Source: Magnolia sinica
Taxonomy: Eukaryota; Streptophyta; Magnoliopsida; Magnoliales; Magnoliaceae
DNA length: 64,000 bases
Reading direction: 5' to 3'
Assembly (NCBI RefSeq): GCF_029962835.1
Contig: NC_080588.1
Location: 42,391,001-42,455,000 of the forward strand
Part shown: in pieces, positions 22,531 through 32,832 of the stretch
Layout of the letters: each line of letters begins with the position of its first letter
Numbering within the stretch: position 1 is the stretch's first letter
Translations under genes and position numbers: made by a program
Notes under the pieces: generated by a model
Told to the model about the DNA's origin: nothing
Databases searched by the model: none
What the model saw: only the letters and a program-made list of their open reading frames with translations

Positions 22531-24510
22531 TAAAACCTAAAAGCAACCATATCAACTATAAAAATCATAATCATAATCCTTTAGCTAAGAAAATTGTTGA
22601 TTTACTTAAGGAGCTGTTAAAATCTAACTCAATGGGTAGATCTTATAACAACTTCAAAAATAAGAAGACTAACTATACTCCTAAACCCAAGACTGTAATG
22701 AAATGGGTTCCTAAAGTTACTTGTTTGGTTGCCCACACTGCTTTCAAAGCTTCAAGCCATTCAAAGTGGTACCTAGACACTGGTTGCTCTAGACATATGA
22801 CAGGCGATAAGGGTTTGTTTACCAATCTTAAAAATATGACTGATGGTTCAGTCACATTCGGTGATGGTAGCAACTGCAGGATTATTTGCCAAAGTACGAT
22901 TTAACTCTTTAACCTTTCTTTATTTGAGAATATTGTGATGGTAGCAACTGCAGGATTATTTGCCAAAGTACGATTTAACTCTTTAACATTCCTTTATTTG
23001 AGAATATTTTATATGTAGAAGGGTTAAAACACAACTTATTAAGTATTTCTCAAATATGTGATAATAATCATAGCGTAAAATTTACCAACTTAGTGTGTGA
23101 AATTTTAAATAAGAATGGTTCTGTAATATTAACTGGTTGTAGAACTTCTGAAAACTGCTACATTGTAAGTGATTCTAGCTCATCTAATCTATCGTATTAC
23201 ATGGTCCATACCAATGAGACCGAGTCATGACATAAACGTTTTGGACATGTACACTACCGCAACTTGTATAGATTGAGCAAAAAAGAGTTAGTAAGAGGCT
23301 TACCCAAAATACAAAAAATAGATAAAATATGTGGTGAGTGCTAAATTGGCAAGCAAACTAGGAGTTCTCACAAAAAGGTGGACTCCAATGCCACATCTAA
23401 GCTGCTCGAACTCATCCATATGGATCTTATTGGACCAACTAGAATGGACAGTCGAGGTGGCAAAAAGTACATACTAGTAATTGTTGATGACGTTACCAGA
23501 TATACATGGGTAGTCTTCTTAAGAGACAAATCAGAAACTCTCGATGAAGTAAAAAGGATACTTAGACGTATCCAAACTAAAAAAGAGTCTCAAGTTTGTA
23601 AGATCCATAGTGATCACGGATAAGAATTTGAGAATAGCAGTTTTGAGAAGTTTTGCAGTGATCAGGGAATATCACATGAATTCTCTACGACCAAAACACC
23701 ACAACAAAATGGTATAGTAGAAAGGAAAAATAGTGCTTCAAGAAATGGCATATGTAATGTTAAACAGTATGAAGCTCCCTAAAAATCTATGGGCTGAAGC
23801 CGTAAATACTATGTGTTATATAATTAACTGTGTTTATACTAGAAAATCAAATAGTAAAACAGCTTACGAATTGTGGTTTGATAAGAATTATGGTTTGATA
23901 AGAAGCTTACTGTCAAATACTTTTGAGTTTTTGATAGTAAGTGCTACATTTTACGTGACCAAGAAAATCTAGGTAAGTTTGACACCAAAAGTGATGAAGG
24001 AATATTTTTAGGGTATACTCCAAATAGTCGAGCGTATCGGGTTCTTAATAAGAGGACTGGTGTTATTCAAGAGTTGATTAATGTGGTTATTGACGATCAC
24101 TTGAATATACTTGTTTCAAGTTCAGAAAATGATAAAGTATTTCTAATTGATAAACCAAATACTTCATCAAGTCAAAAAAACTCTAAACTGAGGACTGTTA
24201 AAAATCATCCAACTAATCAGATTCTTGGAAACCCTCTCACCTGTGTGAGCACTCGTAGACAACTAGAAGATATGTGTAATTATGTATGCTTTACATCTCA
24301 GATAGAACCGGCTAACGTAAAAGAAGCTCTTATTGACGAAAACTGGATAGTTGCGATGCAGGAAAAGCTTAATCAATTTGTTAGAAATGATGTTTGGTAC
24401 TTAGTTCTAAGACCTAAAGATAAACACATTATCAAAACTTGCAGACATATTCACAAAACCGCTCGACAAAAGTAGGTTTTCTAAATTGAAATTTGATCTT
24501 GGAATGTACA
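22531..24510 (+). pseudogene. Copia pol: protease, integrase, truncated RT joined to the RNase H tail
   Basis: Protease active site is WYLDTGCSRHMTGD near 22769-22810. A 74-bp tandem duplication (22861-23008) then shifts the frame. The pre-integrase region has the HKRFGH motif near 23232. The integrase core shows the three acidic positions in IHMDLIGP (23414-23437), IHSDHG (23604-23621) and QQNGIVERKN (about 23703-23732). RT begins WIVAMQEKLNQFVRNDVW near 24346 and breaks off after DKHII near 24430. There it joins LADIFTKPLDKSRF, the end of Copia RNase H, with a frame change. The RT core with YVDD and most of RNase H are missing, a deletion of roughly 2 kb judged from usual Copia size. Confidence 0.9.
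22861..23008 (+). repeat. 74-bp tandem duplication in the Copia protease region
   Basis: Copy 1 at 22861-22934 and copy 2 at 22935-23008, both starting GTGATGGTAGCAACTGCAGG. They differ at only a few positions near their ends. 74 is not a multiple of three, so it shifts the frame. Confidence 0.95.
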
Positions 24511-24639
24511 ATTTGAATTGATTATTCATGCATTTCTGTATCATAATGTGTGTGTATATATATATATATATATACTTGTTATTTTATATGTTTAAAATCT
24601 CAAATTTCATGAAAATTGCTCATTTTTTGCTGTGCACGA

Positions 24640-24760
24640 CCAGTCGAGTACATACTTGACCAGTCGTGATCGCGAGTTTAGCCTTTATTTGGGAGAAAAT
24701 TCCCTTTTTCCTCATTTTGTGCTTCTTCTCCAACGGCTCCTAGGTCGACCGGTCGAACTC
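24640..24760. repeat. CGACCAGTCG / CGACCGGTCG motif group between pol and the extra ORF
   Basis: Four short copies of CGACCAGTCG-like words, including TCGACCGGTCGA, lie after the pol end and before the ORF at 24961. The same words fill parts of both LTRs (20640-20860 and 26380-26760). An AT-dinucleotide run sits upstream at about 24554-24575. Confidence 0.7.
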
Positions 24761-24960
24761 ATCTCCTAGTTCTTCAAGGTTAGTGCTTTATTTCCATTTT
24801 CCTTATAGATTCAAGTTCATATCACTCCTTTTCCATCTTTGGTGTGATTTATTTCTTATTTCATTGAGGTTTTTGGGGTTTTCTTCTCCAAAATTTGATC
24901 TTGAGAAAACCCACTCTACTTCTTTTACAACCACTTGGTTCCTTGATTTCTTAGTTGCAA

Positions 24961-25678
24961 ATGGATGGTAGAGGCAAAAAGAAAAGTTCTCGTGGTCCTT
25001 CATCTTTTAGATTGTCACCTATCACAGTGCGCCACCTTCGGTCACCCGAAGATGATCCCTCCTATGTGTGGGATATACGGTTGTGTAATGTTATAGTTGA
25101 ACGACCTATTCATATTGAACATCTTGCTCTATTTGAAATCCTTCATCTTCTCCAATCTGTAGGATGGGATAACATTCTACATTGGGTGGGCCAACATACT
25201 GGTCCATTGCGCAAGCTGTATATGCATGTATTTCTGATTTTTCAACTGAAAATTTAATATTTATTATTGCTACTAGAGAAGGTCCAGTTGAAATAGACTG
25301 ACATTTGATCTTTAATCTAATGGACATACTTATTAATGACGAAGGTATTCCTATTAACACTTTAGTTGCTAAACTATCTGAATTAGAAAAGATAGATGCA
25401 TAGTGGAGTACTAATGAAAATATGCTTGCTTCAAAGTATTTGTTACCCAGATACAAAGTTCTTCACAGGATATTCATTTCCAATGTTTATCCTCGTTCTG
25501 GTAACAAAACCGAACTCACTACGTTCATGGTTCGGATTCTTCATGCCATTGTTTATCTATGTCCTGTTTCATATATAGGGTTTCTTCCTTTGTCATATTG
25601 TGACAAAAAGGGAGAGAATTTTGTCATGCTTGATATATGGCATGTGGATTGTGGACATGTAGCCTTCTTTGTATAAGG
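24961..25678 (+). pseudogene. Extra ORF downstream of pol in the Copia element
   Basis: Lies where SIRE-lineage elements carry their additional (env-like) ORF. Starts MDGRGKKKSSRGPSSFRL and continues, with frame changes near 25240 and 25400, through LHLLQSVGWDNILHWVGQ and LPRYKVLHRIFISNVYPRSG to YIGFLPLSYCD. No signal peptide or clear membrane anchor is seen, so an envelope function is not supported. It resembles proteins annotated as plant transposon-associated domains, by recollection of family style only. It ends just before G-rich tracts at 25675-25705. Confidence 0.6.
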
Positions 25679-25873
25679 GGGAGGAGTAAGTAGGGGGGAG
25701 TAGTATTGTTGGAAGCATTAATGCGAATTAATTAATGCGACCTGTTTATTAACTGGTGCATGATTCTTTAACCAAATTGTCACTGGTTTTGGTTTCTTTT
25801 GATAACTGGTGCATGATTCTTTGTGCGTATAATGCTTATGTTATTATGAAGTGTGTTATGTCACAAATTTGAC

Positions 25874-25885
25874 AAAGGGGGAGAT
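25874..25885 (+). other. Polypurine tract of the Copia element
   Basis: AAAGGGGGAGA directly before the 3' LTR start (TGTAAG at 25886), primer site for plus-strand DNA. Two further G-rich tracts at 25675-25700 (AAGGGGGAGGAG, AGGGGGGAG) could be extra or older polypurine tracts. Confidence 0.85.
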
Positions 25886-26379
25886 TGTAAGTGTTATGGT
25901 TTCTAGCTCCTATAATTGTTAAATTTTATAGTACCAAAATATTTTGGAATCTGTGTCTTGTGTAGTGCATCAATATATTCAAGACAATGCAAAGACAATG
26001 GTCTTTACTTCAAGATCTTCAAATGCAAGATTACTTGTTCAAGTACAACATCAAGTGTGAATTTAAGCTTTCAAACTTCAAAAGTTCAAGTTTTTCAAGG
26101 CTTTGTACAAGTTAAGAAAAAGTTGCTATACTTTAATCCTCAAGCTCAAGCTTCAATATGTCACAAATTCAAGCTTCAGAAGTCTCGAGTTCAAGCTTCT
26201 ATGAATGACAAGATTTGAAGCATTGTGAACTTCAAAGAACATCTATTAACTGAAGGAAAAGAAGTTTCAATGTTCATACATCATGTATAAGGTATGAATG
26301 ACCCTAGATTGACCAAAGGGTAGGTCATTTTGTATATATAATTTAAATTTGAATCACTTTATAAGTGCATTGTCTGTTT

Positions 26380-26760
26380 CTTGACTAGTCTTGGACTATG
26401 TTCGGCTAGTCCTAGCACTGGCTCGACCAGTACATGAATTCCTTGACCAGTCCTAAGTTTGTTACTGATTTTTGAAAATTTTTGTTAAAGCCTCGACCAG
26501 TCCTAAAGACTGCTCGAACAGTCGTATGAACAGTGCTCGACCAATCCTGTAGCCTCGACTCAAAGTCCAGCAACTAAAAATGGTTCCACATGACCAGTCG
26601 TGGACAGGTCTCGACCAGTCGTGGAGGCCACACGACCAGTCGAGCAGAGCCTACGATCAGTTGTGAAACAACTTTATCCTATCGCGCTCAAAATTTTAAA
26701 AATCTGTTGGTCCTACGACCAGTTGTGCTAACCTCAGGACCAGTCGAGTGTACGATTTCT
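26380..26760. repeat. Cluster of CTCGACCAGTCGTG-type motifs in the 3' LTR U3
   Basis: About 15 variants of CGACCAGTC(C/G)(T/A)G and their reverse complements in under 400 bp, directly upstream of the TATA box. The 5' LTR keeps the first part of this cluster at 20640-20860. Confidence 0.8.
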
Positions 26761-26765
26761 GCATC

Positions 26766-26773
26766 TATAAATA
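26766..26773 (+). promoter_or_regulatory. Predicted TATA box of the Copia 3' LTR
   Basis: TATAAATA immediately after the palindromic motif cluster. The matching region is deleted from the 5' LTR, so the only remaining LTR promoter would read out into the PMD pseudogene. Confidence 0.6.
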
Positions 26774-29700
26774 GAACACAAATTTCAGAGTTTGATATTT
26801 AATTCAAGCTAAATCAATACGTCGCTCTAAAAGATAAGTTAGTGATATTCTTAAGCTATCTAGTGCTCATTCTATATTCTCTTTTATTAGCTTTCTTTGT
26901 ATTTGATTTTGCATTCTGCATTCCAATTATATTTGAAAGAGGAATTGAAGTATTCACATTTCTTGGAATCAAAATCAAATCGAGTTAGCCCAAGGTGCTT
27001 TAAATCTAAAATCTATCTAGACCTTAAAACCATTTCATAAGTGAGTGTGGACATTGAACTTCTACTCCGATTTGGTTCTTTCGGGCTGCATCTAAAGGAG
27101 AATATCCAGGTATTTTACATTATTGTAAATTTCGATCTTTTGGTTTCATTGAGATTGTGCTAGAAAAATCTCTCTGTTTTGGTTTGTTTGAGGTGATCTA
27201 AAAAACTCAGAGTGTGGGGTTTTTTGAATTGTGTAAGCCGATTTGAAAGACACAAATGTGAGGGCTTTAAGTGAACCTTGAAAAACCTATTTTCATAGTG
27301 AACGCTAATATCCACTGTGTGAGGATATTAGGAGTGGAGTAGTTGTATGGCTATTTTTCTAAACAGTTGGTATACACAAGCGAACCACTATAATTTCTGG
27401 TCTTGTGGATTGATTATTTATTTCTTTTTGTGGATGTTGTAATTTCCCTTCTTGCATTTGTGGAGAATGTTGTAATTTCTTTTATGCAAGTGTGGGAATG
27501 TTATAATAGCTTAGATTTCTTTCCTTGCTATTTATTTCTTTATTCCTCTGTATCAGTTTGAGTTTTTGATACACAGACCTTTCTAGAAATCAGGTTGTCC
27601 TACCATAAACCTTTGGTTTTTGGTATAAGGTTATCCTTATAACAGCATCTGTTTCAATCTCTCAATACTCGTACATTTGAGGTTGTATTTAATTTCAGCA
27701 TTGTGAGATTGTTTATTGCTATTAGTGTTTATATTTGACTAAATTCCGCTATTAATTTTTAATTTGGCTTAGTCCTATTGAATCCCCTCCCCCCCCCCCT
27801 CCCAAAGGACTTAATAGCTCAACCTTTTCACCCTCCTCCAAAAAAGAAGCACACCAAGTCCAAGAACTAAGAACTTCAGGAGAAGATCAAAGAACATAAG
27901 AAGAGAAGCCTCAGGATACCTGAGATACTATGAAATTCCAGGAGGTTATTATAAAATTCAATAGCCCTTTTAGGGATACGGTGATAGTCATTCCGTTGAA
28001 TATACGTCGCCATTAGTCCATTCTTCAGAGTGAACCTATGGATAGAATGACTCAAAGCAGGCTAATGTATACACCCAACTGGTCTATGAAATAACGAAGA
28101 AAGTTGGAAGTCATTCTAACAAAGAGGGGATTGAAGAAACAGATTGGCGGTATTCATCCCATATGATTCCTCATCCCTTTCTATAATCCCCATGAATTGT
28201 TTCCCATGGCTTTTTACTAAATAATTTGACGGCGCTTCAGCGATAGAGATTATTTGTGGGGAAATGAGGAGTTCTGTACACGCGGTTTCTTGTCCTCGCT
28301 CAATTATTAAACTGACTGGGCGAAGGTAATTCTGGGCAAACATTTTGTTATGTTGATAGAAGATGGCCTTTATGGTGCTATCGAGGTCACTTCTGAGTAT
28401 TTCCATAGAGACCCTATGGTTTTCAAGGGTTTTCTTAGCTATTGGTGTCCAATCACCAACTCTTTCCACTTACCACTGGATGAAGTCAGCATCACTCTTT
28501 GGGACCTATACAGAATGGTGGGGCTTCCAATAACGGGTCGTTTCTATGATGAATACATGCCCACTAATGCAGAGTTTTCTCACTTCTCACCTTCTAAGAG
28601 GCAAGCATTAGTATCAGATGCCTCAGTTGAACTATTTAGGAAAATGTCCAAGTTCCCCAACATCCAAAAGATTCCTCACTTTCTTTGGCTAGCTCATTTC
28701 TCCCAAGGATAGCAGTATAATTTCCAACTAACTGTATTGTGTATGCATAAACTTTATCAGTACTCACCTTATTTACTCTCTTCATTCTTTTTGTCACGGC
28801 TTCAAAAATAGTCACTCCAGTGACTTAGAGAAAGCACAACAGAGAATAAGGGATGCTCCAAAGTACACCTCCAAGGGCAAACTTGACGCCTTTCTTGTGT
28901 ATTGGCTCAGTATAGTGGTACTTCCAAGCTTTAAATGGGTTGATGCAATCAGGCCAACTGTTTTTGCCATCATAGGAGGGTTAGCAAAAGGCTGAAAATA
29001 TTCATTGGCACCTCATGTTCTCTGCTCGTTATATAGGGCTTTTGACGATGTAACAACTCATTGTCAAAGTCCATCTGCTGCGGCCAGCTCTTCTTTCGCA
29101 TCATGGCATTACTTTTCAAGGTGGCTTGGTGTTTATTTCCCTTGGACATACGACGACCCAGAGAAAGCCTATAATCCTTTGCAGCTTCCATTGGACATTC
29201 GATTGATTGACATGAAGAAGCCTATCCATTCATTTGTTGAAGAGAACATATGAATGGATAACTAATAAAATCGAATCAACAAATGCCACCGATTTTTATC
29301 AATTCTCATTGTCTAAATATGCTGACGATTATGAAGTGACAGACAATGACAATCTTCCTCCAACTGAACGAGCCTTCTTCATGTCAATCAATCTAATAGT
29401 TTGTCGTTGACGGAAGATAGTGAGTTTTGGAGAGAACCATATTACTCGAGCAGATTCGCCCGTTAGTTCGGCTATGACCAGACAGTACCTGAACATCCTG
29501 AAGCAGTGACCCACATTATGAGAAGTTATGGTGTAGGTCCTTACAACTAGGGGTTGGTCAAGAAGCAATTGCTGCTATGCGCATCAATTTCAAGGTCATC
29601 ATTCCTGGTTTCAAGTGTTTTGTTCACACTACATACACCTGGGTGAGATGGTGGGCATGCCAATCTCTCCTGGTTCGTTGTTGTATGGAAGTGGATTCTC

Positions 29701-30900
29701 TAATATGGGTACCTCCTCCTAGGTTAAGGAAACAAGACCTTGTGCAAGGAGTAGGGCATACCGTTGAGCAAGATCATGCCCCTACCCCCGATGAAGCTTG
29801 TGTGAAGATTTCTTTGGAAGAACCGATTTGCTAAATTAAACTAGCAAATACTCTTAAAGGTTGGATAGCCCATGGATTCCCTCTATAGCATCTGAGAATT
29901 CGAAGGAAGCATACTGGCCAAGAAGATGTTGCTGACACTACAGAAGCTCTTCAAACCCATGTTTCTACTGTTCCATCCTTGACTTCAGAAGCTGCGGGGC
30001 CTTCTAAGCCTCAAGAGATATCTCCAGCTATTCCTCCTCAACCATTGTCCGCTCATAGAGGTCCATCATCTCCAGTCACAAGATCACATACTCAAGCTAG
30101 ATCCTCTGTTTCTCCTGCAACTGTTACTGTAGAAGAACTTGTTCCCGTTGATGAGATAAAATCTTTGAAGAAAGGGAAACAAGTGGTTGTTGAAGAACCA
30201 GTTTTGAATTCATCATCATCGTCATCATCATCATCAGAGGATGAAGATGGAGAATCCTCTTCTGGTAGTACTTCTTCTATTAAAAATGATTCATCCTACA
30301 ATGATTCGAAAGAAGAAGGAGAACTGAATATGGATGAGGAAGAAGAAGGGGAAGTCGATATTGGTGAAGAGGAGCGTGTCACTGCAACTGCTGTGGTGGA
30401 TGAAGAAGTGCCTCAGGATGCTACAGTCCCTCAGACAATGATTACAGAAGCCGGCGAAGAGGAAGAGCCTCTGGACTACGGAGAGTACAAGGATGTACTG
30501 GAAGTTGATTTGACTATGTTATTTAGCAATAACTATTCTCCTCTTCCGCGTAGAATATTCTCTGGTCCGATATCTGGTACTTTAACGGCTTTAAAGACAC
30601 TTCCTTCTACTATAGACGTAGTTCAGAATGAGGCGGCTGCTCCTGCTTCTGATCTGCATTCTACTAGGGCGATTAGAGTATCTCTTACACCTATAGTTAG
30701 ACCCAGTACTGTAGCGTGTGAGATAATCTTTCCAATGGAGCCAATTAACACTACAACTCTGACAGTAGTCATTTCGAGTACTGAGATCAGGGCTCTTTCT
30801 TTTGCAGACATGGTTCTAGATATGCCTTGTCCTTCATCCCCTCCTAAGAGAGTACAATCTACTAAAGTGCCAGTTTCAGTTCCAGTTGCTTCAGTTGCAG

Positions 30901-30982
30901 GTATGTTGACTTAATATTTTGTTTTACAAAGATATTTCGTAAGTTTCATTCAAATTCATATTCCTCTCATCTTTTACTATAG
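30901..30982 (+). other. Predicted intron (82 bp) in the PMD pseudogene
   Basis: Donor CAG|GTATGT at 30900/30901 and acceptor ACTATAG|TT at 30982/30983. Removing these 82 bases joins VPVASVA to VSPSLSSSASS in frame and continues without a stop into the coiled-coil part. Unspliced, the frame stops within 5 codons. The site signals and the restored frame both support a real intron. Confidence 0.75.
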
Positions 30983-31526
30983 TTAGTCCATCTTTAAGCA
31001 GTTCTGCGAGCTCAAATTCTGTCGCCACTATTTCAAACATGATATCTCTAGAAAAGATTCCCCCTTATGCATTAATCCTGTTCAAAGGTTCTCCATTGGT
31101 GGCAATATGCATTTTCAAGGATCTGACACAGTGGTCCGATTTAGATATAACATTGGCGTCTTTGGATAATGCTGCAAGAATGGCTAAGATTAATATTTCT
31201 CCTCTATGCGAATCTCTCTCTCATTTTTGCGCCACACTCTGCAAACTAGAAGCTGCTTGGGACATGACTATTGCTCCTAAAATACTTGCCAGTCAAAAAG
31301 AGTTGTCACAACTTGAAGATAAATTTTCAAGGGCAATGACTGCGATTTCTGGGTATAGGAAGGAATTCAACTCTCTTCAAGAACAGTTGAAGGCTTCTAA
31401 GTATTCTTCAGCAGTCATAAGTGAGAAGATATTGAGTCTTCAGGCAGCAGATTTCTGATCTCAAGGCCCAGCAACATGAAGTGGATCTGAGGACTAGCAA
31501 ACTTGAAGTGAATATTGAAGACAACG

Positions 31527-31562
31527 TGTAATGCCTCGATTTTTGAAACTCGAGTATACGAC
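31527..31562 (+). other. Isolated LTR 5' tip (TGTAATGCCTCG...)
   Basis: TGTAATGCCTCGATTTTTGA resembles the opening of the solo LTR at 4893 (TGTAATGTCTCAAAAAAA). It interrupts the PMD coiled-coil frame exactly at this point. Beyond about 35 bases the sequence is antisense Gypsy gag. It probably marks an insertion whose LTR was mostly lost. Confidence 0.4.
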
Positions 31563-32283
31563 TTGTTTTCCAAAAACCCAAGTGTCAGCCTTCTTAAGTT
31601 CCATGGCCTCGACTTTTCTTGTGAGTTTGGCCAATCTTGCATTTACATCATCTTCCTCTTTTAAGACATAAATTTCTCTCATTTCCTTTGATTGAGTAGG
31701 CTTAGAAGTGGTAGTTCTTAAGGAGATATCCCATGATTGCGCGTTTTCAGCAATTTTATCAAAATAATCCCACGCATCATCGATTTCCTTATTCATGAAT
31801 TCCCCATTACACATCATATCCAAAAATTGGCGCATGGATGAGGTCAATCTCTCATACAAAAGGCTTATTATATGCCACGTTTCGTAGCCATGTTGTGAAC
31901 ATGAATTTATGAGATCCTTAAATCGCTCCTAACATTGGAAGGACTCATCTTCTTTTTGCTTAAAATTCATGATTTCTTTCCTTAAGGTATTCGTTTTGTC
32001 ATATGGGAAGAACTTTTTAAGGAACTCCTTTGTCATCTCAGCCCATGTGTAAATGGACCGTGGTCTTAAGGAATGTAACCACAACTTAGCCTTTTATTTC
32101 AAAGAGAAAGAAAATAACTTCAGTCTTACCATGTCCTCAGACACATTTGGAAAGTGTAATGTAGATATTATCTCATCAAACTCTTTTATTTGCAAGTATG
32201 AACTTTCAGATTCTAGTCCATGAAACTTAGGAAGGAGTTGAATCACCCCTAGTTTAACACCCATAGTTCCTGCTTTCAACATT
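31563..32283 (-). pseudogene. Ty3/Gypsy gag fragment, minus strand
   Basis: Retrotransposon gag (capsid-type) domain. On the minus strand it reads GVIQLLPKFHGLESESSYLQ, VRLKLFSFSLK, then after a stop WAEMTKEFLKKFFPYDKTNT, QFLDMMCNGEFMNKE and AWDYFDKIAENAQSWD. One frame runs the whole way with two stops, one at KDKAK (TAA) and one at a Trp codon (TAG). It is related to, but clearly different from, the plus-strand gag at 38917 (same IQLLPxFxGL and FFPxxKTNxLR phrases). No pol or LTR can be assigned to it. Confidence 0.85.
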
Positions 32284-32639
32284 TCGGACCTAAACGAGTA
32301 TCATAAACCGAAGCTAGATGAGAACTAGAGGTCGAGTTATTTGAAGTGGAGGGGACTTATGTCGAAGGGATCACAAATGCTTTTATGACAGATGGAGAAA
32401 GCCCGATTAGAGGCGAAAACGATATGGACTGTCATAACCTTAAATCAACCCTATCTCGCAAATTGGGATGAGTTTTTCGACATATTATATATGATTTTGG
32501 GGGTAGGAGGACCTACTTAAGCCAACTAACCCCTACACATGTTCACAACCCCAAGTGTAGGGTCGTGATGTAGTAATAACTCGATAAGACTGAGGTCGAA
32601 TACATAGGGACTAAACTTCACAACTAATAAATAGGGCAA
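32284..32639. other. Non-coding, probably leader/LTR remnant of the minus-strand Gypsy piece
   Basis: No protein seen. Contains 'caagtgtagggtcgtgatg' and 'tagtaataactcgataag' near 32552-32590, phrases that often accompany plant Gypsy LTR ends. No boundary could be set. Confidence 0.3.
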
Positions 32640-32832
32640 TGCTGATGGCTAAAAACCATCATCATTGACCTTCCCCAACGGATTTTAACCGCCGGACAGG
32701 CCGTCGAGAAAGGGGGCGTCGGTATTGCTCGCCGATGGTTTAAATCCGTCGGCATTTACGATGGCTAAAGCCATTGGCTTTTTTGACGAGTAAGGTTGAC
32801 AGTTTTAGCCGTCAGCTTTTCTCATTGAAGTG
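32640..32832 (-). mobile_element. Terminal fragment of a CACTA-like DNA transposon
   Basis: Read on the minus strand it begins CACTTCAATGAGAAAAGC, close to the CACTACAAGAAAA terminus of CACTA elements. It is followed by several copies of a GCCGACGG / GCCATCG-type word in both orientations (for example near 32690, 32730-32780, 32805), typical of subterminal repeats. The other terminus and the transposase are absent. Confidence 0.5.

Larger units (their letters stand above)
20155..27830 (+). mobile_element. Ty1/Copia retrotransposon with both LTRs, 7.7 kb, SIRE-like layout
   Basis: 5' LTR, iMet-type PBS, gag, protease, integrase, partial RT, an extra ORF downstream of pol, polypurine tract and 3' LTR are all in one orientation. 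Flanks are CCATC (20150-20154) and CCCTC (27831-27835), a 5-bp target duplication with one difference. The LTR begins TATAAG (5' copy, one mutation) or TGTAAG (3' copy) and both end CCTTTTCA. The extra ORF after pol is the arrangement of the SIRE/Maximus lineage, so that lineage is the likely one. Missing RT core, broken frames and a deleted 5' promoter make it immobile. Confidence 0.9.
25886..27830 (+). repeat. 3' LTR of the Copia element, full length (1945 bp)
   Basis: TGTAAG...CCTTTTCA. The first about 690 bp match the 5' LTR closely. The next about 1.2 kb exists only here and holds the rest of the motif cluster, a TATA box (26766), and a C-rich tract near the end (27785-27803). The last 24 bases again match the 5' LTR. 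Confidence 0.9.
19799..31526 (+). pseudogene. Plant mobile domain (PMD/MAIN-like) gene remnant, split by a Copia insertion
   Basis: The PMD family is found in plant proteins such as MAIN/MAIL1 and in transposons. Here the first part (19799-20154) starts MDPPTDQPSH, is Pro/Ser-rich, and is interrupted by the Copia element at 20155-27830. Coding resumes at about 27836. PMD signatures: HRDPMVFKGFLSYWCPITNSF and ITLWDLYRMVGLPITG (28395-28540), KLDAFLVYWLS...IRPTVF (28880-28970), LAPHVLCSLYRAF (29005-29045), RFARxFGYDQTVPEHPE (29450-29510). Then comes an acidic, Ser-rich region (29979-30600) and a C-terminal coiled coil (31240-31525). Two introns are suggested: 28740-28810 and, convincingly, 30901-30982. 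Several stops and a frameshift near 31450 make it non-functional. It ends at an LTR tip at 31527. It could be a former host gene or a gene carried by a transposon. Confidence 0.75.

Noticed and set aside
24961..25678. Envelope glycoprotein gene
   Set aside because: The position fits the SIRE env-like ORF, but no signal peptide, membrane segment or cleavage site can be seen, so only the neutral call is kept.
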